Below, one piece after another: positions 1 through 9,731 of a stretch of 64,000 nucleotides of DNA. Position 1 is the first letter of the stretch. Each line of letters opens with the position of its first letter. The notes below the pieces were generated by a model. That model saw only the letters and a list, made by a program, of their open reading frames with translations, searched no databases and was not told the origin of the DNA. Both the position numbers and the translations under genes were made by a program. Origin of the DNA: PoT sp049331405 (GTDB taxonomy: Bacteria; Planctomycetota; Planctomycetia; Isosphaerales; Isosphaeraceae); contig NZ_CP186274.1 of assembly GCF_049331405.1 (NCBI RefSeq), forward strand, positions 558,001-622,000, given 5' to 3'.

Positions 1-258
1 GAGCGGCCACCAGTCGCTGCTGATCTTGAACCAGGCCGAGGACAGGTTGCCGACGAGCGGCGGGAAGACGTTCTGCTGCGAATGATAGTTATGGACGGCC
101 AGCCCCAATTGCTTGAGGTTGTTGACGCACTGCGCACGTCGGGCGGCCTCGCGGGCGGCCTGCACGGCCGGCAGGAGAAGGGCGATCAGCACGGCGATGA
201 TCGCGATCACCACCAGCAGCTCGATCAGCGTGAATCCGGAACGACGACGGATTGGCAT
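1..258 (-). CDS. DUF1559 protein, N-terminal part (cut by window edge)
   Basis: The visible 86 codons begin MPIRRRSGFTLIELLVVIAI, a type IV pilin-like signal (basic residues, Gly-Phe-Thr-Leu-Ile-Glu, then a hydrophobic helix). An Ala/Arg-rich stretch ending in CVNNLKQLGLAVHNYH follows, which is the standard opening of the planctomycete DUF1559 family. The reading frame is open to base 1, so the C-terminal domain lies outside the window. These proteins are probably processed by a prepilin peptidase and held at the cell surface. Their function is unknown, and planctomycetes carry many paralogues; two more are in this window. The ATG at 258 is chosen because the pilin signal starts directly there. 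Confidence 0.93.
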   Translation of the reverse strand, partial: MPIRRRSGFTLIELLVVIAIIAVLIALLLPAVQAAREAARRAQCVNNLKQLGLAVHNYHSQQNVFPPLVGNLSSAWFKISSDWWPL

Positions 259-1720
259 CGAATTCAGACCTCCAAGGACGGAGACGAGAACATTTGAAAA
301 TCTCTGGGCTATTCCCCGGTCGATTCGAAGCGGTGTCGATGCGGCCTCGGGACCGGGGCCGTCGGACCCGGTCTCAGGCGCGATCATTATGAGCAGGCCG
401 CTCGCGACGACCCGCATTCGCCGTCAAGGCCCGAGACCCGGGGGAACGAGCCGTCAATGATGACCGGCTGGGCGCGCACCCTCGGACGGGAGCCCGATTC
501 CAATCGTTCGAGGGACCGGATAGCCCAACTGGAAGGGGGGAGTCCAGGAAGGGGGGGACTTACAGGGCTATCCGAGGACCGACGCAGAGACGCTCTCGCG
601 GCCGAGCCGCGTGTAAAGTAAGGCCGTCTTTACCCAGTGCGAGGCAGGGCCTGCCTGTGGGCGCGATCAAGGAGCGGAGATGTCTCCTACCCTTGGATTG
701 CAAGAGGATGGCGATCCCAGATCTTCTCACATTTCCCGGCCTGGCAGACCCATGTATGCCGAGCGGGTCGGGGATCGATCCGGCACAACCCTCCGCTCTT
801 AATCCTCGTCGCGACCACTCCGCCGGCGTGAAGGAATGTGCCACTCCATGTGAGTCGCGGCTATTCCAATCAAGCTTGACGGGGTGATGTCACGACCGCA
901 CACCACTCGCCCGGCCCGCTCGCGTTGCCTTGGGCGCAACAATGTCGCCACCAAGACCCACGAGCCCTATCCACTCAAAGCGTGCAGAGACCCGGCACTC
1001 GGAGTTCATGAAACTTATGTTCCATGGCTGATCCGATTTTGAGCAGAAATGGGCGCCATCTACTTTGTTCGACCACTCTTCGTAAGTTTACGGGGATCTT
1101 CACACTATGGCAAGACTTTGACAGAGAACTCCTTAGGAGTTAACGGTTAAAACGTCATCGATAGATTTGATGCAGAATGGGCTCCGATGCCTCGGCGTGA
1201 GCAGGCCATCTTCGGTTGATGCGGCAGGATGAGGATATATCGTATATAAATTTGTGAGGTCATGGAATCACCGGGGCCAATCGCGAGCCGCCGAATGGCC
1301 TGGTTGGGCGAGGAACTAGGTGAGATCTTATAATAAGGCTGATTGGAGTTGATGACCTTGCCCGTTCCGTGGTGCCTTCTGCATTAATAATAGTCCTGAT
1401 GCCGTTTTGCGTTGAAATGACGTCGAGGTCCCACTGATCGGATTCGGTGAATCCCCGATGGCTCGTGTCGCTGATGGCCCGGCCGGTCGGGTGATCTTTT
1501 CGGGATTTGCAAGAAGAGATGGCGGACGCCTTTCCGTTCGTTGATTCAATAAGTGGTCAAAATTAAGACGTCGAATCAGCACGATAAGATGATGGAATAA
1601 GTCGCCCATTGCCGAAAACCGCGGGGTTTGTTAGGACATCCCGGGAGGTTCGCTGCGCGTCTGGCTGGGTGTGGTCCTCTCTTTTCGGGCGCGAGAGTCT
1701 TTTGAAATCGAGACTGACTT
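259..1720. other. Long spacer without a recognisable gene
   Basis: About 1.46 kb lies between two divergent genes. Open frames occur on both strands, but none has a plausible start site, family motif or gene-like composition. The part around 1,010-1,340 is clearly richer in A and T than the rest and may carry promoters. I see no tRNA, repeat or transposase remnant. Confidence 0.6.
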
Positions 1721-3178
1721 ATGGATGCCCGGAGAAGGAGCCGGTTTCTCGCCTTCCTCGCCGTCCTGATACTGCTGGGGGCCGGCGAGGTGCTTCGGCG
1801 TCGCAATGCCACCTGGCGCGAGGTGCCGGTCGGTGCCTTCTGGGTCTCGCCTTATGTGCAGTGGGGGGATGACGCGACCGGCAAGGAGTTGGCGGTCCTC
1901 TGGCAGGCGCCCGACCGCGACGTCGAATGGTCGGTGGAGGTCCGCTCGACGTCGTCGGAATCCTGGAGGGAGGCCGAGGCGCCGAGGGCCATCGCCTACC
2001 AGGCCGGGAGCGTGCAGCCGAGGCGTCTTTTCCGGTCGAAGATCGCCGCGATGCCCAGGGGGGAGACGTTCTCGTATCGGGTCAAGCGGGCGGGGGTCAC
2101 CGTCTTCGAGGCCGAGGCACGCGCCCCGAAGGTCGCGGGCCAACCGCACAGGTTCGTCGCCTTCGGCGACGGCGGTGCCGACTCCTGGGAGCAGCGGGCC
2201 GTCGCCTATCAGGCCTATCGCGCCCGTCCGGACTACGTCTTCATCACGGGCGACCTCGTCTATTACAAGGGGTTGATGTCGGAATATCTCCAGAAGTTCT
2301 TCCCCATTTACAATGCCGACGAGGCGTCCCCCACGACCGGGGCGCCGCTCCTGCGCTCGACATTAGTGCTCGCCGCGCCCGGGAACCATGACCTGCTGGA
2401 GAGGCACCTGGACGAATTCCCCGACGCCCTGGCCTATTACCTCGTTTGGGCCCTGCCGAAGAACGGCCCGATCACCGAGCCCGGCGCCGCCAACACGCCG
2501 ACCCTGATCGGGGCCGAGGATCGTCGCAAGGCCTATCTCGACGCCGCCAGGCCGGCGTATCCGCAGATGGCGAGCTATGCCTTCGACGCGGGCGACGTCC
2601 ACTGGACGGTCCTCGACACGAACCCCTACGCCAACTGGTCGGACCCCGCGCTCCACGACTGGCTCGAGCGCGACCTCGCCGCCGCCAAGGGGGCGACCTG
2701 GCGGGTCGTCGCGTTCCACCAGCCCCCGTTCCACTCGTCGAAGACGCATTACGACGAGCAGAGGACGCGGCTACTCGCCCCGCTCTTCGAGAAGTACGGC
2801 GTCGACCTCGTCCTCTGCGGCCATATCCACAACTATCAGCGGTCTTACCCGATGCAATTCGTGCCGGACCCGGAAGCTGGAAAACTGCCCGTCACGGCCG
2901 ATGGGCGCATCAAGGGGCGCTGGACGCTCGACAGAGAGTTCGACGGCAAGACGAGGACGAAGCCTAAGGGGGTCATCTACCTCGTGACTGGAGGGGGCGG
3001 GGCCCGGCTCTACAACACCGACCAGACCGACGACCCCGGCTCCTGGCAGGAGTACACCGCCAAGTTCGTGGCCGACACGCACTCGATGACGGTGGTGGAC
3101 GTCGACGCCAACCGGCTCTCGGTCAAGCAGGTCTCGGCGGCCGGGGACGAGCTAGATCGATTCGTCATCACCCGCTGA
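1721..3178 (+). CDS. Membrane-anchored metallophosphoesterase, purple acid phosphatase-like
   Basis: This 485-residue protein has an N-terminal membrane anchor (about residues 8-24). A beta-rich segment (about 43-130) resembles the fibronectin-like domain of purple acid phosphatases. A calcineurin-like catalytic domain follows, with metal-binding motifs in order: GDGG near 149, GDLVYY near 177, GNHD near 221, then AFHQPPFH and CGHIHNYQRSYP. It should hydrolyse phosphoesters outside the cytoplasmic membrane using two metal ions; the substrate cannot be deduced. The stop lies 18 bases from the convergent nadK stop, and no terminator hairpin was found between them. The first ATG that gives a complete anchor was used as start. 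Confidence 0.9.
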   Translation: MDARRRSRFLAFLAVLILLGAGEVLRRRNATWREVPVGAFWVSPYVQWGDDATGKELAVLWQAPDRDVEWSVEVRSTSSESWREAEAPRAIAYQAGSVQPRRLFRSKIAAMPRGETFSYRVKRAGVTVFEAEARAPKVAGQPHRFVAFGDGGADSWEQRAVAYQAYRARPDYVFITGDLVYYKGLMSEYLQKFFPIYNADEASPTTGAPLLRSTLVLAAPGNHDLLERHLDEFPDALAYYLVWALPKNGPITEPGAANTPTLIGAEDRRKAYLDAARPAYPQMASYAFDAGDVHWTVLDTNPYANWSDPALHDWLERDLAAAKGATWRVVAFHQPPFHSSKTHYDEQRTRLLAPLFEKYGVDLVLCGHIHNYQRSYPMQFVPDPEAGKLPVTADGRIKGRWTLDREFDGKTRTKPKGVIYLVTGGGGARLYNTDQTDDPGSWQEYTAKFVADTHSMTVVDVDANRLSVKQVSAAGDELDRFVITR

Positions 3179-3196
3179 TGGCGACGGGGCCGCCCC

Positions 3197-4114
3197 TCAG
3201 ACGGGGGGATGCACGTGGACGCCGCGGTCCCCGGGAGGGGCCGCGCCCCAGCCGAGCTTGTCGCGGAGCGTCCGATAGAAACTGTGCCCGGGGAGGCGGA
3301 TCATCGGGAAGGGGGTCTTGCCCCGGCGGATGATCACGCGGTCCTCGCAGGCCACGGGGACCTGGACCTGGCCGTCGATGACGAGGACCGTCGCGACCCC
3401 CGAGACGAGCGGAACCATCTCGTAGACCTTGTGCGTGGCGTCGACGAGCGGGCGCTGGGTGAGCGTGTGGGGGCAGAGCGGGGTCACGACGAACATGTGG
3501 GCGTTCGGCGGCAGGATCGGCCCCCCGGCCGAGAGGCTATGCGCGGTCGAGCCGACGGGGGTGGCCAGGATCAGGCCGTCGCCCCGATAGGTCATGACCT
3601 CTTCGCCGTCGATCGAGAGCCCGATGTCCAGCAGGTGGAAGAAGGGGGCCGCGCGGAGGACGACGTCGTTGAGCCCGCGAAACTCGCGCGTCGGGCCCGA
3701 CTTGGGCGAGAGCGTGCACGAGAGGGTCATGAGGTTGTCGATCATGTACCGGCGCTCGGCCAGGTCGCCGAGGCGGATCAGGAAGTCGTCGGGGGTCAGG
3801 TCCGCCAGGAATCCGAGCCGGCCGAGGTTGATCCCGAGGACGGGGGTGGGATGGTCCCCCATCCTCCTCGCCGTGTGCAGGACCGTGCCGTCGCCCCCCA
3901 GGACCACGGCGATGTCGGCCGTGAGCCCGGAGAGGTCGGTGTCTGAGGCCAGGTCGATCCCGGAAACGATCAGGTCGGGGTGACACTCGAGCGCCTCGGC
4001 GAGCCGATGCGCGTGAGTGTGGACCTCCGGCTTGGTGCCGTTGCCGAGGATCATGAGATTCAGTGGCGGGAGCTCACGCGGCCTGGCTTCCGCTGCGGAG
4101 GAGGGTTTCCCCAT
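3197..4114 (-). CDS. nadK: NAD kinase
   Basis: The protein phosphorylates NAD to NADP using ATP. It carries the family-defining GGDGT motif (AVVLGGDGTVLHTARRMG), the following GINLGRLGFLADL block, and GDGLILATPVGSTAHSLSAG, which binds the dinucleotide. From the ATG at 4114 it is 305 residues, the usual length. A longer open frame reaches back to 4366, but that part overlaps the end of dxs and is Pro/Arg-rich with no homology. The ATG at 4165 is the alternative start. It is the last gene of the xseA-xseB-ispA-dxs-nadK run and starts about 130 bases after the dxs stop. Confidence 0.93.
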   Translation of the reverse strand: MGKPSSAAEARPRELPPLNLMILGNGTKPEVHTHAHRLAEALECHPDLIVSGIDLASDTDLSGLTADIAVVLGGDGTVLHTARRMGDHPTPVLGINLGRLGFLADLTPDDFLIRLGDLAERRYMIDNLMTLSCTLSPKSGPTREFRGLNDVVLRAAPFFHLLDIGLSIDGEEVMTYRGDGLILATPVGSTAHSLSAGGPILPPNAHMFVVTPLCPHTLTQRPLVDATHKVYEMVPLVSGVATVLVIDGQVQVPVACEDRVIIRRGKTPFPMIRLPGHSFYRTLRDKLGWGAAPPGDRGVHVHPPV

Positions 4115-4244
4115 AAGTAGGTCCACGATCCTCGTCGAGACTATGGCCTCTGGTATCCTCCGCATTCTACCAGGGTGGGGTAGCCCCCGTCGTCCATCGG
4201 GACGCCCTGGCCGCGTGGAATCGTCGGCGAAGGGGGGAACCGGC

Positions 4245-6176
4245 TCAGGTCGCGCAGGCCTGGCCGTTCTCGGCGAGGGCACCCGGCAGGCCCACGGCGC
4301 GGGCGAGTTCGAGGGCCGAGCGGGTGATCCCCTCGACGTCGAGCCCGACTTCGGCGAGTTGCTCATCGCGTTCGGCGTGGAGCACGAAGCGGTCGGGCAG
4401 GCCGAGCCGGCGGACGTGGGTGGTGTTTAGGCCGGCGTCGTTGGCCGCCTCGAGCACGGCCGAGCCGAAGCCGCCCATCAAGCAGCCTTCCTCGACGGTG
4501 ATGACGAAGCCGCACTCCTCGATCGCCTTGGCCACGGTCGTCTTGTCGAGCGGCTTGATGAAGCGGGCGTTGACCACGCCGACCCTCAGGCCGTATTCCT
4601 CGCGGAGCCGCTCGGCCGCCCGGAGGCAGGTGCTGACCAGCGTGCCGCAGGCCAGGAACATGCCGTCGGTCTCCCACTCGAGCACTTCCGCCTGGCCCAA
4701 CTCGATCGGCTGGGCCTCTCGCTCGATGCTCTCGAGGTTGGCCTTGGGGTAGCGGATCGAGACGGGGGACGTGTGGCCGAGCGCGAACTCGATCATCGGC
4801 GTGACGTCCTTCTCGTCGCCCGGGGCCATCACCACCATGTTGGGGAACATCCGCATGTACGAGATGTCGTACGTGCCGTGGTGCGTCGGCCCGTCGGAGC
4901 CGACCAGCCCGGCGCGGTCCAGCGTGAAGACGACCGGCAGGTCCTGGAGGGCGACCTCCTGGAAGATCTGGTCGTAGGAACGCTGGAGGAACGTGCTGTA
5001 GATGTCGACGACGGGCTTCGCGCCCGCCTTGGCCATGCCGCCGGCGAAGGCGACGGCGTGACTCTCGCAGATCCCGGTGTCGAAGAAGCGGCTCGGGAAG
5101 GTCTCGCGGATCTTCTGGAGCTTGTTCCCCTCGCACATCGCGGCCGTGAGGACGGCGACCTTCGGGTCGCGCTGCATGGCGTTGAAGAGGGCCTCGCTGA
5201 CGGCGTCGGTGTATGCCTTGTTCGACGAGGTCTTGAGCGGGATGATCCCGTCTTCCTTGCGCTGGAAGGGGGCGGGGGCGTGATACTTGACCGGGTCCTT
5301 GAGGGCCGGCTCGAACCCGTGCCCCTTGTCGGTGAGGACGTGGAGCAGGACGGGGCCGTCGAGCTGCTTGACCTTCTCGAGGTAGGTCCGCATCGACTTC
5401 AGGTCGTGGCCGTCGATCGGCCCGATGTAGGTGAAGCCGAGCTCCTCGAAGAGCATCCCGCCGTGGACGGAGGCCTTGATGGCGTCCTTCATCTGCTGGA
5501 GCCAGCGCTCGGCCTGGTCGCCCACGAGGGGGATCGACGGGAGCAGCTTGCGGACCCGCTTATTCAGGTCGTTGTACATCGGCGTCATGCGGGCCTTGTC
5601 GAGGTAGTAGGCCAGGCCGCCGACGCGCGGGCAGATCGACATCTTGTTGTCGTTGAGGACGACGAGGAACTTCTTGTTCAGGCCGACGGCGTTGTTGAGC
5701 GCCTCGAAGACGATCCCTGAGGGGAAGGCGCCGTCGCCGATGACCGCGACCGAGTGCCGCTCGGGGTGGCCGACGAGGTCGTCGCCCGCCTTCAGGCCGA
5801 GGGCGGTCGACGGGGCGCAGCCGGCGTGCCCGGTCATGAACAGGTCGTACTCGCTCTCGGCCGGGTTGGGGTAGCCCATCAGGCCCCCCTTGGTCCGGAT
5901 CGTGTGGAGCTCGGCGGCGCGGCCGGTGATCAGCTTGTGCGGGTAGATCTGATGGCCGGTGTCCCAGATCAGGCGGTCCTTCGAGAAGTCGAAGGCGAGG
6001 TGCAAGGCCAGGCAGAGCTCGACGACCCCGAGGTTGCTGGCGAAGTGCGCCGATCGCCGACCGACGACGCCGATCAGCTCCTCTCGCATCTCGGCCGCCA
6101 ACTGCTCGAGCTCCGTCTCGTCCAATGCTTTCAGGTCGGCCGGCGACCCGATCTTGGGCAACATCGTGCTGCTCAT
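4245..6176 (-). CDS. dxs: 1-deoxy-D-xylulose-5-phosphate synthase
   Basis: The enzyme condenses pyruvate and glyceraldehyde 3-phosphate, the first step of the MEP isoprenoid route. The 643 residues show the thiamine diphosphate fold typical of DXS: an N-terminal ASNLGVVELCLALH block, WDTGHQIYPHKLITGR, the cofactor motif GDGAFPSG continuing to VVLNDNKMSI, and the transketolase-like FTLDRAGLVGSDGPTHHG segment. The start overlaps the ispA stop in TGATG, so translation is probably coupled. An internal ATG at 6164 is a less likely start. Supplying the C5 precursor next to the prenyl synthase ispA makes biochemical sense. Confidence 0.97.
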   Translation of the reverse strand: MSSTMLPKIGSPADLKALDETELEQLAAEMREELIGVVGRRSAHFASNLGVVELCLALHLAFDFSKDRLIWDTGHQIYPHKLITGRAAELHTIRTKGGLMGYPNPAESEYDLFMTGHAGCAPSTALGLKAGDDLVGHPERHSVAVIGDGAFPSGIVFEALNNAVGLNKKFLVVLNDNKMSICPRVGGLAYYLDKARMTPMYNDLNKRVRKLLPSIPLVGDQAERWLQQMKDAIKASVHGGMLFEELGFTYIGPIDGHDLKSMRTYLEKVKQLDGPVLLHVLTDKGHGFEPALKDPVKYHAPAPFQRKEDGIIPLKTSSNKAYTDAVSEALFNAMQRDPKVAVLTAAMCEGNKLQKIRETFPSRFFDTGICESHAVAFAGGMAKAGAKPVVDIYSTFLQRSYDQIFQEVALQDLPVVFTLDRAGLVGSDGPTHHGTYDISYMRMFPNMVVMAPGDEKDVTPMIEFALGHTSPVSIRYPKANLESIEREAQPIELGQAEVLEWETDGMFLACGTLVSTCLRAAERLREEYGLRVGVVNARFIKPLDKTTVAKAIEECGFVITVEEGCLMGGFGSAVLEAANDAGLNTTHVRRLGLPDRFVLHAERDEQLAEVGLDVEGITRSALELARAVGLPGALAENGQACAT

Positions 6177-7099
6177 CAGCGGTCCCTTTCCAAAAGATCC
6201 AGGGCCAATGCCCGCAACCGTTCGCCTGGCTCTCCCAGGGGTCTCAGCGCCTCGACGGCTTCTTCAGCCAATTGCCTGGCCCGCTGCCGACTCCCCTCGA
6301 TACCTAACAAACCGGGATAGGTCCACTTTCCTAACTCGGAATCTTTGTTGACCCGTTTCCCCAGCTTGGCCTCGTCCCCTTCCACGTCCAGCAGGTCGTC
6401 GATGATCTGGAAGGCCAACCCGACCGCGTGGCCGTAAGTGTCGAGCGCCTTCAAGGTCGGCTGATCGGCCCCGGCGACCAGGCCCCCCATGCGGAGCGAC
6501 GCGCGGAGCAGGGCCCCCGTCTTGCGTCGGTGGATGGCCTCGAGGGCCTCGAGCGTGGCGTCGGTCCGCCCTTCCGCCTCGAGGTCGGCCATCTGGCCGC
6601 CGACCATCCCGTCGGGCCCGGCCCCTTCGGCCAGGGCCTGCACGCAGGCGATCGCCGCGCCGGCCGGCTGGATGTGCTTCGCCAGGACTTCGAAGGCCAG
6701 GGTCAACAAGCCATCGCCCGCCAGGACCGCCGTCGCCTCGTCGAACGCCTTGTGGCAGGTGGGGCGTCCCCGCCTGAGGTCGTCGTCGTCCATCGCCGGC
6801 AGGTCGTCATGGATCAAGGAGTACGTATGTACCATCTCGAGTGCGCAGGCCGCAGGGAGTGCCGAGGCGGCATCGCCGCCGCAGGCCTCCGCCGCGAGGA
6901 GACAGAGGATCGGCCGGAGCCGCTTTCCACCCCCAAGCACACTGTATCGCATGGCGGAGGCGAGCCGGGACGGGCAGGACGCCTTCGGGTCTTCGTCGGC
7001 TTCCGGCAGATAGAGGCCGAGGGCTTCGTCCACCCGGCGTCGGCCCTCTTCGACAAAAGCGGCCAGCCGGGAACTTTCGGTCGACTTGGGAGTCATCAT
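6176..7099 (-). CDS. ispA: Short-chain polyprenyl (farnesyl/geranylgeranyl) diphosphate synthase
   Basis: This trans-isoprenyl diphosphate synthase builds C15-C20 chains from isopentenyl diphosphate. The sequence has GGGKRLRP, the first Asp-rich motif in IHDDLPAMDDDDLRRGRPT and the second in FQIIDDLLDVEG, both of which bind magnesium-diphosphate. Starting at the ATG pair at 7099/7096 gives 306-307 residues, as expected. The open frame extends upstream to 7300, but that part is low in family signal. The bulky first motif DDxxxxD is the bacterial type. Product length (farnesyl versus geranylgeranyl) cannot be told by eye. The stop overlaps the dxs start. Confidence 0.95.
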   Translation of the reverse strand: MMTPKSTESSRLAAFVEEGRRRVDEALGLYLPEADEDPKASCPSRLASAMRYSVLGGGKRLRPILCLLAAEACGGDAASALPAACALEMVHTYSLIHDDLPAMDDDDLRRGRPTCHKAFDEATAVLAGDGLLTLAFEVLAKHIQPAGAAIACVQALAEGAGPDGMVGGQMADLEAEGRTDATLEALEAIHRRKTGALLRASLRMGGLVAGADQPTLKALDTYGHAVGLAFQIIDDLLDVEGDEAKLGKRVNKDSELGKWTYPGLLGIEGSRQRARQLAEEAVEALRPLGEPGERLRALALDLLERDR

Positions 7100-7324
7100 G
7101 AATGAATCAACACGAGTGGCAAGCCGAGGCCGGGGCGGTACGTCGTCCCTGATCGTTCCTGAACATCCCATCACGGGGACCACTCGCCAACTGTGCCTAT
7201 TGTTGACAAACCCCTCGCGATTGTCCACATGGCTCCGGGAAAAACTTTGCGACGTAAAGTGATCGGGGTATCGGGCGGGGGTCGGATGGGCTTGCGTCAC
7301 GCCCCCGGCACCGAAATTCTTCGC

Positions 7325-7624
7325 TCAGAATGGGATGCCGTCGTCGGTCGCGACGCTACGCGAGGCCCTGGCTTTGGGGGCGTCGGGCAAGGGCCTGTCG
7401 GCTGTCGCCGTCGCGTCGAATGGGGCGGTCGTCGGCTCCCCTGCGGCGTCGACGCTTGTGAGCAACGCCACGGTGCGCTCGGCTCCGTCAAGGAGCCCCT
7501 GACAGTGGGCCAGGAGATGGACCCCGCGCTCGTAGCGGGCCAGGGCGGCGGCCAGCGCGGGCTCGCCGCGCTCGAGGGTCTCGACGATCCCCTCCAGTTC
7601 TTCGAGGGCGTCCTCGAAGGCCAT
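7325..7624 (-). CDS. xseB: Exodeoxyribonuclease VII small subunit
   Basis: This 99-residue protein pairs with XseA to degrade single-stranded DNA. The family core is clear: FEDALEELEGIVETLERGE, a second helix LAAALARYERGVHLLAHC, and GLLDGAERTVALL, the helical hairpin that coats XseA. The C-terminal 40 residues are low-complexity and not conserved. The ATG at 7624 follows a GGAA-containing leader and begins right at the family start. Upstream in-frame sequence would overlap xseA, which stops at 7653. It is co-directional with xseA just upstream and ispA downstream. Confidence 0.93.
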   Translation of the reverse strand: MAFEDALEELEGIVETLERGEPALAAALARYERGVHLLAHCQGLLDGAERTVALLTSVDAAGEPTTAPFDATATADRPLPDAPKARASRSVATDDGIPF

Positions 7625-7652
7625 TTCCGGGTTCCGATTCGGTGTCAAAGGA

Positions 7653-8819
7653 TCAAGCACTCCCTTCCACGCGGCTGACGATTCGGCCCGAGGCGAGCCG
7701 TGTTTCGATGAGGTCGCCGGCCTTGACATCGCCCGGTTCGCGGACGATCGCCCCGTCAGAGGCCTTGAGCGTGAGGCTGTAGCCCCGGGCGAGGACGGCG
7801 ACGGGGCTCAGCGCCTCGAGGGCGGCCGAGGCCCTCGAGAGCCTGAACTTGCGGTCGTCGAGGATCCGACGCAAGGCTCGTTCGTTGCGGTCGGCGAGCC
7901 GGGCGAGCCTGTCTCGGGCCTCCTCCACCTGCTGCCTGCCGGCCGCCACCAGGCGCTGGCCGAGGCGTTCGAGCTGGCGCTCGATCTCGGCGGCGTCGGG
8001 CACGCAGAGCTCGCCGGCCTCGCTCGGGGTCAGGGCGCGGCGGTCGGCGGCGAGGTCGGCGATGGTGACGTCCACCTCGTGGCCGATCGCCGTGACGACC
8101 GGGAGTTTCGAGCCCACGATGGCGCGGGCGACGATCTCCTCGTTGAAGGCCCAGAGATCCTCGAGGCTCCCGCCCCCTCGGGCGAGGATGATGAGGTCGG
8201 CCCCCGCGACGCGGTTGGCCAGGGTGATGGCCTCGACGATCTCCTCGGCCGCGCCTTCCCCCTGGACCCTCGACGGGGCGATCAGCAGATCCGAGGCCCG
8301 CCAGCGCCGGCTGACGACCTGGAGCAGGTCGCGGACCGCCGCCCCCGTGGGGCTGGTCACGACGACGATCTTGCGCGGGAACCGGGGCAGGGGGCGTTTG
8401 CGATCCGGGTCGAAGAGCCCCTCGGCCGCGAGCCTCGCTACCGCCTGGCGGAAGGCCAGCTCGAGCGCCCCGATCCCCTCGGGCTCGATCTTGCGGATCG
8501 TGATCTGGTACTCGCCGCGAGGGGCATAGACGGAGAGCCGTCCCCAGACTCGCACGGCCAGGCCGTCGGTGAGGTCGAAGACGAGCTTCTGCGCCTCCGA
8601 CTTCCAGAGCACCGCGCGGACCTGGGAGCCCTCATCCTTCAGGACGAGGTAGACGTGCCCCGATCTTGGCCTCGCGAGGTTCGAGACCTCGGCCTGCAAG
8701 GCCACGTCGGCAAACCCGAGCTCGAGGATCGCCTTGATCCGGGCGGTCAGCTCCGAGACCGACTCCAGCCCCTGCCCGACGGAGTCGTCCCTGGGGTCGA
8801 ACAGCGACAAGATGGACAT
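7653..8819 (-). CDS. xseA: Exodeoxyribonuclease VII large subunit
   Basis: This is the catalytic subunit of exonuclease VII, which cuts single-stranded DNA from either end. The 388 residues begin with the N-terminal OB fold (SVSELTARIKAILE, then EVSNLARPRSGHVYLVLKD) and continue with the catalytic core: KIVVVTSPTGAAVRDLL, DLIILARGGGSLEDLWAFNE and TAIGHEVDVTIADLAADRRA. A coiled region and a C-terminal RGYSLTLKASDG strand follow. The ATG at 8819 has a GGAGGAGG ribosome site about 10 bases upstream, so the longer open frame to 9032 is not used. It heads the five-gene minus-strand run. Confidence 0.95.
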   Translation of the reverse strand: MSILSLFDPRDDSVGQGLESVSELTARIKAILELGFADVALQAEVSNLARPRSGHVYLVLKDEGSQVRAVLWKSEAQKLVFDLTDGLAVRVWGRLSVYAPRGEYQITIRKIEPEGIGALELAFRQAVARLAAEGLFDPDRKRPLPRFPRKIVVVTSPTGAAVRDLLQVVSRRWRASDLLIAPSRVQGEGAAEEIVEAITLANRVAGADLIILARGGGSLEDLWAFNEEIVARAIVGSKLPVVTAIGHEVDVTIADLAADRRALTPSEAGELCVPDAAEIERQLERLGQRLVAAGRQQVEEARDRLARLADRNERALRRILDDRKFRLSRASAALEALSPVAVLARGYSLTLKASDGAIVREPGDVKAGDLIETRLASGRIVSRVEGSA

Positions 8820-9638
8820 GGCCGGGCGTTCCTCCTCCACATTCCTCGCGGCAACGCAGCACAACACCAGGCGTTCGGCTGAAGCCAGGGCTTCCAGGCC
8901 GATTCTCGCCCTGGGCGAGATCGTGGGGCGGGCGACGGCCTTGTAAGGGGGACGGCCGGGGTCGCCCGGCAGGCCGGGGCGAGTCTCGAATTGGTGAGCG
9001 CTTTCGTGCTCCGCGATTCTCCTCCGAGTCATCCAGTCTAGCGTCGGGACTGGTCATTTGGGTAGTGGCCCTGCCGCCTGGGTCGCCTTGCTTAAGTAGG
9101 GGCCTGCTCGACTTGCCGTCGATGGTGGATCACGCCCGATCGTGGAACCGCTGTTGTTTCATTGAATTTTATGTTTGCTAATATAATCTTATTTATTTGT
9201 TGGGCGACGTCGACTCGTACGCAAGACGACAACTCAAATCTGCCAGTATCGGCCGTTCTTGGTCCGCATAGGGGCCACCGTGAGTCAGGGTTGTATGCAA
9301 GCGCGTTTCTCCGTGACCCGGCAGCTCCCGCCGCCTGGTCCAGCCCGAGAAACCCGGGACAAGAGGACGCCTCGCGAGCTAACCGCTCCACAAGCGTCGG
9401 GAATGCGCCCCGCCAAGGATTCCACGACAGCAACCGGGGCACGATCCGCCGGAATGCCCGCACGACCAGGCAGCCACTCGAATCATCGCCTTGAAGGCCC
9501 CTGGACTTGGCCACGAGGATGATCGCGGACCGTTCATGCCGCAGGCTCGGCGCGAGGTCTGGATGGTCGTGACTCCCCGCCCTCTCCAGGCCGTCGGAGG
9601 CGCCATGACCATGTGAACAAAATCTAAGTTGCATGAAC
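8820..9638. other. Spacer upstream of xseA, no gene seen
   Basis: Open frames exist here, one of 188 codons on the minus strand, but they lack family motifs, ribosome sites and normal amino-acid composition. A strikingly A+T-rich patch at about 9,160-9,200 may contain the promoter of the xseA run on the minus strand. Confidence 0.5.
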
Positions 9639-9682
9639 CGAACGACCCCGGCGTTCACCGTGGTGATGGCCGGGGTCGTTCG
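9639..9682 (-). terminator. Hairpin downstream of the small lipoprotein gene
   Basis: A perfect 14-base inverted repeat (arms 9639-9652 and 9669-9682, loop 16) lies about 50 bases past the stop of the minus-strand lipoprotein gene. No clear T-run follows, so termination is inferred from stem strength and position. Confidence 0.6.
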
Positions 9683-9731
9683 ATTTGTCGGCGTCTTGCC
9701 GAGTTGAATCAGCCGGTCCGGGAATTCAGGC

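Noticed and set aside
113..460. 115-codon plus-strand open frame at the left edge
   Set aside because: It is the antisense shadow of the DUF1559 start and of the spacer beyond it; no ribosome site or family motif.
9092..9658. 188-codon minus-strand open frame upstream of xseA
   Set aside because: Composition and motifs are not protein-like, and it crosses an A+T-rich promoter-like patch and runs into the hairpin that follows the lipoprotein gene.
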